Shown piece after piece: positions 46,350-60,010 of a stretch of 64,000 nucleotides of DNA; the stretch's first letter is position 1; every line of letters starts with the position of its first letter. Under the pieces are notes generated by a model. The model worked only from the letters and a program-made list of their open reading frames with translations, made no database searches and had not been told where the DNA came from. The translations under genes and the position numbers were made by a program. Source of the DNA: Polytrichum commune (Eukaryota > Streptophyta > Polytrichopsida > Polytrichales > Polytrichaceae); contig OX485805.1 of the NCBI GenBank assembly GCA_950295325.1, positions 54,150,758 to 54,214,757 on the forward strand. The letters are read 5' to 3'.

Positions 46350-49300
46350 CTAAAATTCTCTCAGTTTGAGAGGTGGAAAGAGGAAGTCCCCAAATTTACA
46401 CCCAACTTTCAAAATAGGCTCCAAAACATGATGAGCTAGCAAGCTCTTAATGGAAAGTTTTCTCAAAGAAGGATCAAACCCACGATTTTCTCCCAATTTG
46501 ATGGACTTTATGGATAACTCTAATAGCCTTCTTCCTCTCTTTGAAGATGAGGCCAGCCATTTAGCCAAAAACCTAATATATTTTAAAAAAATTCCTGTTT
46601 TTTTTTAAATAAAATAAAATTTAACTAGCAAATGGCATATCCAAGTTTGGTAGTGAACTCAAGAAAGGTGCCTCCTTCTGAGGTGCCGATGGGATCCCAT
46701 TTCAGTTCGAAAGGGTCCCATTTGAGTTTGTTGATGGGGCCCATAATCCTGTGAGTGGATGTGTGTCGCCATTACGGATGATCTCAGCTAAGGTAGAGGG
46801 TGCTAAAGCCAACACCCCATCCAAAACCAACACCTATAAACGCCTCCCAATTGTCAACACTCTACAACCTTGAACCGTACCCGGCGGTGTAGGAGTGTAT
46901 GGGCCCACGGAGTGACGGTTTTAGGTGCCATTAGTGGTGCCACCTCATAGCGGCCTCCATGACCTTCATGTAGGGTATGTAACGGGCTCCACTCTATCTC
47001 GGGTTGGTTCAAGGTGGGATTAGGGTGGCTTGTCAATGCCTATTCTAGTCATTCTATTCACAACGCCAAGGAGGTAGGCCCACAAAGCACAAAAGGGTCA
47101 TTTCCCGGGATGCAAAGGGGGTCGGTTCCCGGGATGCAAGGTGATGGTTTTGCAAGTGAACCGGGAGGGATCATGGAGGTAGCCGTGTGGCTTTGCATAC
47201 CATTACTACTTGGGCTTTGATGTAGTTTGGGTCTAGTACCCAGCTATGTTGTGTTGGTTATAGGCAATGAAGGTGGGGGTCCTCATTATATGCGAGGTTG
47301 CCATACACGGGGCCTATGGATTGGTATAAGGAAGCTAGTAGTTTTGACTTTGAATATTCATCAAATATTCAATTGAGACTAAAAATATTTTTTCTTTCTT
47401 GATACCTATGTTTAGCCCAAAGGCTAATATGAATATATATTTTATATATCAACCACATAGCCATATGTATGTGCAATAGCTTAAAGTGTTGGTTTAAGCA
47501 CCCTCTACCTTAAGTCTTGAGCAGAGCCAGGTTTCCTCTGCTTGCAAAATTGAATAACCCTAAACCTTTTCGAGTTCAAAATGCTAAATGTTGCAACTTT
47601 TGCTGCATTGATTATCCCATTTAGTGCATGTGGTACTAATTCTTAAAATGCACACTATTTTGTCAAATATCAAAATTAGTGAGGGCTAATTTTTTTACTA
47701 AGTGATATTAAATTCATAAATACACGCTCATTTACCATTCAATTTCAGATAATTAGTGCATGCTCTAAGGTGTTTATAGAGTGCATAATTTGTTTTGGTG
47801 AGGTCTAAGAGGTTCTTCTTCTTGTTGTTCTTCTTCACTGATGTTGCTAACCCTTGAAACATCTCCTAATGCTGAAAGTTTGAAGAGAACTTGCATTTTG
47901 CGTTTCCGGCACTTTGACACTTTGGACTCCCAAAAACCCTAGATCTTTTGGTGGCACTAATTTCATAGTGTAAAGAAGTTTAGTATCATCTTCAATAATT
48001 TCCCACACGCACTATCAGCCCACCTTCACTAAATGAGATAAATAGTGTAGTTTCTTGAATGAGTTGTGGGTTTATTCTCCTTGGTTTGTACTCGGTGCCA
48101 GAATGGAGCACGAAATATTTGTAAGGAGTGGGTATTGTCAGTGTGCTTGGTGGGAACCCAATACCCTTTCTCAAGCAGAGGTCCAGTTCTAAGACACCAA
48201 TCAAGGGGGATAGTGTTCATAACACTATGAATCACTTTTGAGCTCAGGTATGTGAAATCTGTTGAAACTCATTCAAGTTTGTGGATGGAAGGTCTTTAAT
48301 AAAAAGAAGCCCCTGTATGTTTATGTACAATTTTAAGTATGGCACACTACATTAATTTGTTTATTTGGTTTTGTCTTGTTTATTGAGGCAAAAGGAAATG
48401 CCAACGTCAAGATGAAATGAAAAATGATGGAGAAACCATAAATACATTTGCTTGGAGAGGAGACAAAGCCTCTCAAGTGTGCCACACTGTTACGTTAAGA
48501 AGAAAACCAAATACCAAGTTATAGCCCAACAACCAAGGACGATTCCCAAACCAATAAGTTCAAGGACAACCACATGAAGGACAAGTTAGGAATAGACCCA
48601 CCATTGAGACAAAGTAATGATACAAATTTTTACAATTGAAAAAATATGGAAGGATTTTATCAATCAAGTGATTTTGTCAATGTAATTTTAATAACAAAGT
48701 AAGCTCTAATCAAAACTACAACATTTTAATGCCAAGGTGTGGATTACCATCCACTTGAACTATTTCATGTTTTAGAGTATCATAACCAAAGTTCAACCAT
48801 CATCCAAACATATTGTAAACTCAAGGATTTGCTCTCTATTAGGATCAAAAACAATGTGTGTGCGTCACTTTCAAATTAGTACCAAGTTTGCATATGAACA
48901 CAATTACAAGACAAACTATAGTATACATGCAAATGTAGAGTTTACATAGCATCAATTACGTGTTACACTAGTTCATAATATATGCACCCACTTTTGGCTA
49001 GAATGTCAATTTTACATTTCCCGCCCGGATGATGGGCCTATTGTGTTTTTTTACATAGTAGATACACCACATAGTACTAACCTGAAATGTTCACACAAAC
49101 TTACCTTCAAATATATTCCTCCTATGCGTACCATGTACGAGACCTATTCAATTAATACCCCTCTTGTACCCCCACGCGAGTAGGTGTCGCAATGTTGAAT
49201 GCACCCCTTAAGCCTTAACACTCTATAAGAGGATATGGATGATGCAAGTGTGAGGTACCTATTCACACTCCTCGACCAAGTATCAAAGTATGCGGGCCTT

Positions 49301-50200
49301 ACGTGGTCATTGTTCTTAGTTGGACACTTGTATTTGACAAGTGGTATGTTATGAACATGTTGAGATGTGATGGACTATGTGCTTAGAACATAAACATCAT
49401 TCTAGGCCCAATAGAGACTACGATTGGGAAGGCATACGTAAGCACTAAAGATTTAGTGAATCCTCACTTTGATCTCCTATAAACTTTGCATCTCAACTCC
49501 GCTTTTGAAAATTGAAATGACAATCTTCGTGGTTTACAATCCAATCCAATGACCAACATTGTTTGTAAAGTTGGAAGTGCCCATAATAAGGCCACATGCC
49601 TTATTGGATATAACAAGTTGACATAGGTTAGGGTCTCTTTACACTAGTGACTATGGATGAGTATGTCATTAAATGAATAAGAAAGCAACATGTAATTCTA
49701 CATGTTCAAAATTGGATAATATTTGGTGATCACCCAAATTTTGTAATGAGAGAACCCAAATAGGTTATGTCAACGGAAAACACATCTAACCATGCCAATT
49801 TTTTTGGTAGCTTTTATTTTAAGCAACATCTAACCTTGGGTCTTTTCACACAATAATTTTGTAATAATAATACCAGTAATTTTTTTTTATATATGTAAGA
49901 GATAATATGACATAGTGTAAGTTTTTACACTATCTCCATGACAAAGGCTTTTAAATTGTGATGTGGATTTTTCTTGGTCATGGTCTTTGGACCGCCAATT
50001 ATGACCACGAGAAATTCTAAAACGTTTTCACTCGCGGCCATTGGTCACGTGTATCAAACGGTCCTTGGTTACATGTGTAAAATGGCCCTTGTTGTGCAGA
50101 CATGCATGAAAACAAGGAATTCACTGGAAAAGGGACAATGGACCAGTTGTGTTCGATCATGCCATGAAGTCCTTGGTCAGTGGAGCTTGCTTCAATGAAC
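46350..50200. other. AT-rich stretch with no recognised gene
   Basis: Small frames only. A minus-strand Lys/Leu-rich frame at 46350-46568 is adjacent to the LINE but unplaced. A direct repeat of CCCGGGATGCAA occurs near 47107 and 47133. The rest of the stretch shows nothing I can name. Confidence 0.3.
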
Positions 50201-50224
50201 TTGGAGAACCGGCTTGCTAGTTAT

Positions 50225-50530
50225 AGATGGATTGGTTGAGTTTGAGAACTAACCAATCGAAGTTCAAGACTTGAGGAACTAGTGCGGGCCACTAGTGAAT
50301 GGTTCTACCAACACTACTTACATCTAATGGCTCTCACTAACCAAATTGAAGCTAAAATTGGCCCCTGCTAGTAGGAGCCGTTCGCTAGTCACCCATGCCA
50401 GTATGTGTGGGCATGCTATAAGAAATCATTTTAGAGGAATATGTGGAATATACCTCAAATTAGTAAAGAAAGATTGAATGTTCACAACATGTAACCGGTT
50501 AGACTTGGAAACACTAGAATTTTGACCGAT
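50225..50530 (+). repeat. Long-range inverted repeat, left arm
   Basis: Two blocks (50225-50280 and 50423-50530) match, in the same order on the opposite strand, the segment at 57762-57957. Shared features are GAAGTTCAAGACTT, ATCATTTTAGAGGAAT, GGAATATACCTCAAAT and ACATGTAACCGGTT. The left arm has about 140 bp extra between its blocks. This may be a dispersed repeat family or the ends of a large inverted structure. Confidence 0.55.
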
Positions 50531-52688
50531 TATGTCCCGGACATTGGCTTGCTTCAATGCTCAGAATAGGAAGTTTCAATTGCTAATTTCACATTTCTGT
50601 CAGAGTATAGTAGCATGTAAGAAAGTAAGAAGCATGGAGGATGAATTGTCCGAGGATGGACTCACCCAATTGTTGTGCACATTTATAATTTTCACTGTGA
50701 AGGGGAAAGCTGGCTGGCATCCTTCCTGCAGCTCATCAACTGCAAAAGCAACAGCACCGCCTCTACACACACATCTAGGCTAGCTCTTCTAAGCTCCTCA
50801 AGATCTTCAATTTCTGTGCTTATACACTTTCTGCAGCTTTATGTCAGCACTTGCCCACTGCAACTTATATTACACACATGATAAATACTAGCTGCCTGCT
50901 GGCTCTCCTCCAATATGCCTGATCGGCAGACTAGGTCTCTGTCGAAGTTGCTGGAAATTAGTTTTTATTCTAAGCACCCTGTGCTCCTTTAACTTATTTT
51001 CCTAACTCCTCCAATGAGCTCTCGTGAGAGTACTGGATCAATCAATTTCTTGCTGGGAAGGTGACTGGAGGATCTCTTGGACACCAAATCAGAATATACA
51101 TCTGTGACTCATCTAGTAATCAAGTAAATTCAATATTTCATCATTGGGAGGACATATTCTTCAAAGGAGATAAGGCTTAACTTTTTTCTATTTGTACAGG
51201 GGCAACTCAACCCACACATAATGTAGAATAGTCCAGTCAAACCTTAGATTAACTGTTGCTATAGAGATGGAGCTTTTCGATTTGTGTACACAAGGGCTTT
51301 CTGGTGGTTAATCAACAAACTGAAGTAGAGAGTGACATGTATTCTGACTGCTGCTTTATAAAACTTGCAAGCTTTTGGATCTAATCAACACTAGTATGTG
51401 ACTCATGGGTCCTAGGTGAAACTAGTCAACACTGCAGATTTATCAAGATTTTTCTTTTAATAAAACATGGAGACCACTTTTTGAAAATTTTGTATTTATA
51501 TCTTTTGTTTTGAAAGGAGAAAAACCAATGTGTAATTAGTTTTATCGTTGAGGGCACGTGCACATGGTATGTGACTTGTCTACCTGGGTGATAGATTTGC
51601 AATTTTTCCCACTGACGTAGGTCGATTGCGAAGGACTCGTATGCTTGAAAAGATGTGCAAGTGTGTTGTGTTTGCAGTTTAACCCATGCTTGACGTACTT
51701 CATTTCAGAAACTGGTGGCCAAGCTGATCCAAACACGATAAGTATACGATGATTAATATCCGAGGCATCCTTTAATTTGCAGCTGCTGCTTCCTTTTCAC
51801 GCGACCTCATGGCCGGTTTGTGATCCTGGTGCAGATTTGCCTCCTCCCATCTGACAACTTGGAGAAGCGCTGGAATGTTGCTGATCACACGACCTGGGAT
51901 TCTTGACCACAGTTTTGTAAGTACTAGGGAGGAGTACTTGAAGATGTGGGAGGCCCCACTCTATGTTCTCCCAATAATTCCATCATTCCTACCTACCTCA
52001 ATGCAGGTTAGTTTTGTCACGTCCACTATGAAACGGGCTTGCTCACTGTTTACAGGGTCTGTCAAGATGGATGGTAAACTTTTCAGATTCATCAAGCTGG
52101 AACAATCCTCAAGATTGCATTATGATACTTGAGAACAGAGGTTGGGATGTGATCCATCCATCCTCGTTTTATTTTTCTGCTCACGAGATGTTGAACTTGA
52201 TGCACATGCATAGTGTTGACATCATCTAGTGCATAGACCTGAAAAGCCTTGTGATAGCCACAAGGGAGCCACAAGACTAGCTGTAAACACATACAAGTGA
52301 AGAACATGCTTGAAAGTGCTTTTTCAGATTGATGAGGACATAGACTGCATAGACATGTTATCTCACAAACTTATTCATTTTCAGTAGTGTGATTTAAAGG
52401 AGATTTCAAGCTTTCCATTGTTTTCTATGTGGGTCCCTATAGTACCTCAAATCTTTGCAACTGTTGTTGTTCTGTACTAGGGTTGTTGCATGAGTTTTGT
52501 ATTGTGCATGCTGCAACTTGGCACTATGTACTGTATTGCAACTTTAGATGTTGTACACGAGGAGTCATGCTATAGCCCGTAGGATGGCGACACATGTACA
52601 ATATTGAACATAACGTTCATCATGTCGCAAGGGTCGTTTGCTATAGTCTATATTTGTTGTGCTTGTGTCCATTGAATACATGACACGT
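50531..52688. other. Stretch with exon-like patches only
   Basis: Plus-strand patches such as 51838-51918, between a GGTGCAG acceptor and a TTTTGTAAGT donor, look exon-like but cannot be chained into a gene. Nothing is recognised. Confidence 0.25.
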
Positions 52689-53207
52689 CAGTGACCCGGG
52701 TACGCAACTCCCGTATTATATGGTCCTGATTATAATCACTTATAATGTGTTTTAGTCCAATATTGAGTGATACAATTTGTTTTAATGTAGGAAACCCCTG
52801 TAGCCCTTCTAACAAGGAATCCAAAAATGTAATTATATATAGGAAATGAATATATTTTGAAGCATATAATTGCATTAAAAACCTAATTATATGATTTTTT
52901 AAATATAGGTACCATAGGTCAAACTACCCAACTTTTTGGACTTTTTAATAAAATTTTAACATTGTGAATGAATTATAATTTTAATGGGAGGCAACTATTC
53001 GTGGCTTATAATTTTAATGGGAGGCTTAATAAATATGCAACCCAACTTTTTTTTCATCTCATTTTATTTAATTTGGTCTTCACCCAACTTTTTGATCATT
53101 TTAATTTGATATAATTTGATATAATTCTTACAAAAGCCATCCTCTATGCCGTTTTAAGTACGATGCCCCCTGCGTATAATATGGGAGTTGCGTACCTGGG
53201 GTCAGTG
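52689..53207. repeat. 519-bp element with about 34-bp terminal inverted repeats
   Basis: The left end CAGTGACCCGGGTACGCAAC and the right end (minus strand) CACTGACCCCAGGTACGCAA continue as CTCCC(G/A)TATTATA. The AT-rich interior has no coding potential. It contains a short duplicated unit, TTATAATTTTAATGGGAGGC, near 52974 and 53007. I found no clear flanking duplication, so the class is undetermined. Confidence 0.6.
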
Positions 53208-56121
53208 AGATCTATGAGGGTGGGTGTTACGTTTCAAATGCCATAGCTTGTGCAGTTCTGGAAGCAACTTGTTCTCAACACAATTTCAAGCTCGAAATTT
53301 GAATTAGGTCCATAGCTCCACATCAAAGTTTCCCTATATATTTTCAATAGTAAAGTTATAATAAGGACAAATTGGAACATAGCAACTGCAAAACAAGCTT
53401 GAGCTCTTGGATTGTGGGCTTCATACTGGAGGAATCAATCCCCATGGTAGAACACACAACCTCTAGTATGTCAAGTCAATATTCAACATGCTTAATTGAA
53501 GAAATTGGTTATTTGCTACAGCTGCAACTTGTTAAAATTGACAAGATTGGGTACCAAGACAAATTTAATCTCAAAGGAAGGTGGAGGTACAGAGTGTGCT
53601 TCCAATGAAATTGGAGTTTTTGTTATCCTTGCCCATGGGCATTGTTTACAAAACATCTCTTGGAACATCATAGAAGCCACATATTCCACATGCACAAATT
53701 CAATGGCTCATTCACCCATCATAAAGACGTCGGAGAAAATTTCCTTTCTAATTTGGGGGAGATTATAAAGCACAACCTTGAGGTTATGGGGGTCCCCCCC
53801 AAAATTGGTTGCATATATAGGGATCGCCTCCGTATTCACTAGATTCAGAATCCTCAATTTGTTACTCTAGATTCAAATAATCTCTCATGTTTTTACAAAG
53901 ATAAGTCACTTTTATTTGGGATTTTCTTGATTCTTGCTTCTTGCACTTGGGCTCCATCCTTGTGCAAGGAAACCTCAAACACAAGGAAGTCTCTCATCAA
54001 AGGGACTTATCCTATATATTTCTCACATCCACTAGGATTGAAGTTCATGAGATCATATGTACATGCCTATGTCCTTGAAGAGCATGTTTGAAAATTGCAT
54101 GATGTGCATTTCTAGATTGATGAGGACATAGGCATAAACATATGTGGGATCAAAGTTTTTGAGAACAATGTTCTTCAAGAGGACTTCTTCTTTGCAATAG
54201 CACAATTGAGGCACAATCATAATTTGCACCTATGGCATGTGAACATGAAACACTTCACTTTTGTCATGACACAAATCCCTAAGTTTATTTTCCTTTTGCT
54301 AAATCTTTTTGACATGGGAGAGGGCACTAGTGCTAATGGATCAAGTTTTCATAGTGCATAGACATAGCCAACAACCCCATGTTGCAAAGCGCGTTATGAA
54401 ATGTTTGCGAATCTTTCTTCCCTTCCAATGCATGATGTGGGTGAGGAGTTGTGTCAAGCAAAGCATTCACAATAGCCTAGCCCTGCTCATTAATTTCCTT
54501 GTGGAGTTGTTTAGAAGGGGATTTTTAAATTAATTTTTTTTTTGGGATTAAAAGTGTGTCAAAACGAAACTAAAAATGTGGTCGTGCATGTTTAGAAGGC
54601 TTTTGTTGCCATGGTAGGAAATGTTGCCATCACTATTTGGGTGCTTCAAGGCTAAGGACATAAATGTTTCACAACAACAACTATGATAAGAATTGAATTT
54701 GTTTGCAAGATTCATAGGTCCAACAAAATGACCATAGCAAGGATTGTTCCTAGATCGAGTTCAATAGGAACATCAATTGACTATTGTGCATGCCGGCCAT
54801 GGCTACACTCAGTGCAATTCATCATAGTTATTAGAAACTCTCAACTTCTAAGATCGGTATTGGTGGCATTGTTGAAGCAAGATCTGAGGATCATTTCACA
54901 TCATATATGGTGGTATTTATTGAAAGGAAGCATATTCATGTTACAGTGGCCTAAAAAACATTATGTGTAAGTTTGAACTAGATATCCTCTAAATTTGTAC
55001 CCTCTTGGCCTCCGATCATGACCATTGGAAGCAATTTATTCAACAATTTTTATCTATTGACATAGTGGTAGTTGGGTTGGTTGCTATGACTCTTAGGATG
55101 CTAACACTTGCCCTAAGGTAGTGTTTAGGAGTTGCATGTTGTTTGATTTTGAATGAAAGAACAATGGCTCCTTTTGCCTCCCACCTTCGGGGGCAAGCAA
55201 GGTCAAGTATATGGAAAAAATGTTCTATTTTATTGAAACCATGGTTTATTAAAACCAGAATGTTTTTGGTCAAATGCCCAAAAGTAGAATCAAAGTGTTG
55301 TTGGAATTTGTTTTTTTCCTCATAACACTCTCTATTATTGTGTTAGGTACTCAAATATAGAATATTAAGATGAGATCTTCAAAACTCATCATTAAAAGTA
55401 TTGCTTAAAAGGTAATGACTAAATCTGGTTTGAACGTAGATTTTATGACCTTAAATATCTTGAAGTTTGATTTTAATATTCATATTCCTTGAATTCATTA
55501 TAAAGTTGAGGGCACTAGTACAAAATTTTATTGAAAAACATCATTTTTTTGTAATTTTATGATATTTTGAGAAACTTTTAGACATTTACGTGTTCAATAT
55601 ACCTACTTACACAATACTTGCACCATCTTGAAAATTGTATAATATTCTTGAAATTTATTTTGTCAACATAAATTGCTTGCCTTTTGTAGATCAATAGGTT
55701 TTCAAATGTTATTGATTTTTTCCTTCAACAAATTCAAAGTTACTATATAGTTTTGAGTCACTTTCACTTAAATCTACGCAGGGTAATGGAGTTGTGTACT
55801 TGACCGTGCTTATGCCCTCCATGCTTCCCCTCATTCTTGTGTTATCAATATGGACAAAACTATGGATATGGAAGCAAATATGAAACATAGACTATGATTT
55901 ATGCTTGTTAGAATTGTGGAAATTGATAGGGGGAAGAAGAACCCAGAATTTAACCTTCTAATTGGTAGAAGGGACTCTAATCACATTGATTGGGTGAGGA
56001 GTTTTTGTGTTACAATGCGGTAAATGGTAAAAAGTTCTCCAATTCAAGAACCCATTACCCAAAGTTGTCTTTAAGAAATGACATGGAATTCTCTTCCTTA
56101 GTTTTAATTCATTTAGAGTAA
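53208..56121. other. AT-rich stretch with no recognised gene
   Basis: Nothing is identified. A segment at 54078-54145 (GAAGAGCATG...AGATTGATGAGGACATAGGC) resembles 52299-52360, so a diverged repeat family is present. Confidence 0.25.
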
Positions 56122-56124
56122 TGT

Positions 56125-56349
56125 CACTAGAAGAAATCTTGTCCATTTCAACCGAGGCCATCGCGACTCGTGCACCCAAAAAATGCATAAACAAATCAAT
56201 TTGTTGGCACCCGGAAGGTACCCGTGGTGTACCCATGGAGGGTGCCCCCCCGGTTGCCAACCAAATTGATTTGTTTATGCATTTTTTGGGTGCGAGTCGT
56301 GATGGCCTAGTCGCAAGGCCGGTTGAAATGGACAAGATTTCTTCTAGTG
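56125..56349. mobile_element. 225-bp CACTA-type hairpin MITE with TGT duplication
   Basis: Both ends begin CACTAGAAGAAATCTTGTCC and the inverted arms extend about 100 bp (through CATTTCAACCG, then TGCACCCAAAAAATGCATAA). The centre includes GGTACCCGTGG. TGT flanks both sides (56122-56124 and 56350-56352), the 3-bp TSD of CACTA elements. The terminus differs from that of the 23.6-kb element, so it belongs to another CACTA family. The open frames crossing it come from the palindrome. Confidence 0.85.
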
Positions 56350-56352
56350 TGT

Positions 56353-57542
56353 TCGGGACAAGATGAGAAATAAGAATTAGTAAACCTTTATTTAAGCCTT
56401 CTAGCATAAATGGGTGGTTGTTAACTTTTGGAGAGCATGATTCATCATTGAGATTGATGATACGTGTTACACATGTGCTCTTAACATTCATGAAGCCATT
56501 GCTCATGGATTTTGGGATTCTAAAATTGCTAGAAGAGCTTGGACTACTCTATTGGAATTGTGAGTAGCATGAAGGCTAGAACCAATCAAAGTGGGCTATG
56601 GAGAACCCTTAATTGGCACCATGTTATTTTTGAGAAGCCATGTCCTCTCTTACTAAATATGCCAAGATGTAGTTTCTCTTTGGATGCATGACAATGTGGA
56701 TCATTTGGATTAAATGGAGCGACCTTGCCTTCACCAACTCTAGGTGGGACAAATGCATCAAACCGTTTGGCAAGGGCTCCTTGACTATATATGCACGCAT
56801 TGCTTGAGAATAAACCTTAAAAAAATGTTGAAAAGGTTTAAATCTATGATGAACTCTGGACAACTTTGACATGCTTTGGGGAGCTAACAAACTCCTTTAT
56901 TATAGATCGTATAGCACGAGGATATTTTGGAATACTAGGGTGCCTAATGTGGGCTTAGGTGATCATGCTTAAGAAATTCAACCGTCCTTGAGGTTTTGTG
57001 GTTCCACCAGGTGCACCCTATCCACACTCTTTTTTCTGCACCTTGGTGGCATTATATGGTTTTTGGCAATGTATAAAATTGTTTTATCTTTCTAAAGATA
57101 GGGAGGGAATATCTCTAGAGTGGCTACCATTGGCTAATCCATTGGATAAGAACTTCATGAAAACTTTTCTTGAACTACGTTGTCATTAGGTAATATCCTC
57201 CAAAGATCCCTATGCACTCCCAAAATGATAGTTGTTAAGAGAGCATAGTTATTGCAATTCTACAAGCTTTGTGGTTTTGTTATGTCAACTCCTTAGTTCC
57301 AATTTGAGACATCACTCCTGAATTTTCACCACACATGTCCACATGTTGAGTTGTTGTTATTTGGACATTCTATAAATATAACCGACCCCCTTTTGTAAAT
57401 ATTTAGAACAAAATAACACACATAGAGACACTTCACCAACACCTATAACTTTGAATGGTTGAAGAAAACACACACGATGCTTGCTGGTCCTTGAAACTAC
57501 ATACTTTAGCAACCAACATAGTTAATAGCTACATAATTAAAA
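56353..57542. other. Stretch with no recognised gene
   Basis: Short frames only; I see nothing to name. Confidence 0.25.
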
Positions 57543-57761
57543 TTGCTGCACAAAGTTTCCAACACAATTCAAAATGAAAGGTTGATAGTAGCTGACAATT
57601 GCAGTGAGCTTGAAGAACTTACATTGCAATCAACTTCTGATCCAATAGGGTTGTCCAGAGTCCAGGAATTTACTCCAGCATCAGAAATCGCTAGGGCATG
57701 TCGCTCAACTGATGTATTATCGTGGTCTTCAGCAGTGCCCGGGAAGTTTTAGGGCATAGTT

Positions 57762-57957
57762 AGTCGGTCAAGATCCTAGTGATTCTAATCCAACCGGTTA
57801 CATGTTGATATCTTCCGGTCTTGCTTTATTCATTTGAGGTATATTCCATAGATTCCTCTAAAATGATCGGTAAATTTCCTGAAGTCTTGAACTTCAACCA
57901 GTTATTTCTCGAACTCAACCGGTTCATTTGCAACTAACCGCTGGTTCTTCCCGGACA
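57762..57957 (-). repeat. Long-range inverted repeat, right arm
   Basis: This is the counterpart of 50225-50530 in opposite orientation. Conserved blocks include AACCGGTTACATGT, ATTTGAGGTATATTCCATAG and AAGTCTTGAACTTC. Confidence 0.55.
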
Positions 57958-58019
57958 TAGGTCGTCAGTCTCGTCAAAGCTTTGAACCTTTGTTTCTTTG
58001 ACCTTCAAATGTGGGAAGA

Positions 58020-58400
58020 CTTTCAATGAAGTGGCTGTTTTATTGAGAGACTCACCAGCCTAACATTGAAGAAGGTTGGGCTTGTAGATTCGAGCAGCAA
58101 ATTCTGCCACCTCCTCTTTGATGGCATCAGAAGTTTTGTGTGAGTTTACCACTTCTTTCGCTTCCCCTTCAGCATATGGAATCATTTTATCAACTTAGGC
58201 GCCCTTGAAGAATCCTAGCAAAGAATGCTGGATGATATTCGTTTTAAAAATATAAGGTTGTTGATCATCACAAACTGACAATCCCTCAACAGTGATATAT
58301 GCTTCTTGCAAAAATTTCAATCTGCCGATGAGTAAGTAACTTGTGTCCTGGAGTAACTGAGACCATGGCCTGTCACTATGGGATGATTCACACAACACAC
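58020..58400 (-). pseudogene. Unrecognised exon-like region with one in-frame stop
   Basis: The minus-strand frame from 58398 gives a plausible globular sequence (LLQDTSYLLIGRLKFLQEAY, QPYIFKTNIIQHSLLGFF). It is interrupted by one TAA at 58195-58197 and continues as DKMIPYAEGEAKEVVNSH and IKEEVAEFAARIYKPNLLQ. I do not recognise the family. It may be a broken host gene or an exon pair whose splice sites I missed. Confidence 0.35.
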
Positions 58401-59941
58401 GGTATTAAAAATGTTGTTGGAGATAGTGAACAAAGAACAAACGATTGTACTGATCATGCCAAATAAGGAACCGGAAGCCAATTTCTGGCATGTCGCAAGG
58501 CCAGTATTACATCATAAATTGTTGGTATTCGATAGCCTGACGACAAATCCTGCACTGATTTTAACAAACCAAAACTTCGATTAAATCTTTATAATCTCTT
58601 AATTGCATGAGAATAACTTATAGGTCACCTTGAAATCTCATGGAATCTTGAGAACGAATCTAGGTTTCCACTCATTGAGGTTTTTGATGATTAGGCAAAG
58701 AGCATTTATGAACTACTCTCCATAGTATAGGTCTTGGTTTAGGGATATTATTAGGCCATTTTGGTTAGAGGACTTATTGTCTGAATGAAACCACCAGGAA
58801 AGAAAATGTTAAGAAGACAAACATTTTCTTTCTACTTAGCACTACAAGCATATAAATCCTGGTCAATTGACTTGCATCATTAAAAGTTTGACCAGAATTA
58901 CTGGAAAATTTGCAAATCTACAACAATGGTAAATTTTCATATTTTTCTCATCAAAGCGGGACTATTGTCTAGGATTCACGTGACATATGTTGGTAGTGTA
59001 TTGTAGCTTCTTTACAAAAAAAGATCGATTATTTATTAGGCCTTTCACTACATGAATGACAAGGTCTTATCACAAGTTCTCTTCCACTAGATGGTTTTCA
59101 AATTAATGAATATGGGTTGGAGATCTAGTAGTAGATCATGAAATTTTCTAGTGAGTGAAAACAAGTATCAAGACCATATAGTTTTTATTATCAACAAAAA
59201 TACCTTGGACTACTTCTCGCCCTAACATGTCGCCTTAACATGTCATTGGAATCTTGTAACATGTGAAAAAAATAAACACTTCTCACAATTATGTTTGTCC
59301 AAATATTAGTCTGGAGTTATGTTCATATTTACATTTACATATGTATTGTGTTATCATTTTCATTCATATTCTCTCATTCATAACTCATGCTAAATTCATA
59401 ATTAGAAGAGAATTTAGGTTCTTCCAGGCCTGAAATGTTATCATTTTAAAAGGTTGGTTCCAGTGGATTGGAATAGTTACCTTTTCCATGCATGCCAACA
59501 AACAAACTCCATCAGTCTAGGAATCTAACACGTAAGTTGACATAAGCACAGTGCTCTTGAGACTCGTACCCATTGAATGTACACCTGCTTGCCACTTAGA
59601 AGATTATGACAAATCTCTAGTCTCTACATATACTAATATATGCACTTGTGTGCAATGCTCCAAACTTGAAATGACTTGGTTGGTATCTAAATATATATTC
59701 ACAAGTGCATGGTTTAGGGTTTAGGGCGAGTTTTGAAGAGAAAAACAAGTGCAATATGCACCTTTGTGTGGGTGGTTTGAGCTCAACAACTATTCCCCAG
59801 TTCTTGTTTCATTTTCAGATCACATTTGATAGAAGTTTTTGTGAAGACTTAGGGGCAGACTTGGGATCTTGGGCCCACGTTGATCTCACTAATATGGCCC
59901 ACGCTAATTTTCCACCCACACTAATAGAACTATTTAGCTTA

Positions 59942-60010
59942 GTTACTATACATAGTTATTAAATGTAGTTATTAAATGTAGTTATTACAAGTAGTTATTA
60001 TATATAGTTA
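59942..60010. repeat. AT-rich minisatellite (TAGTTATTA units)
   Basis: About five imperfect units of TAGTTATTAAATG type, grading into TAGTTATTACAAG, lie in tandem. Confidence 0.7.

Noticed and set aside
55958-56506. A 182-codon minus-strand open frame
   Set aside because: About half of it is the CACTA-type hairpin MITE at 56125-56349 read through; the mirrored frame on the plus strand has the same cause.
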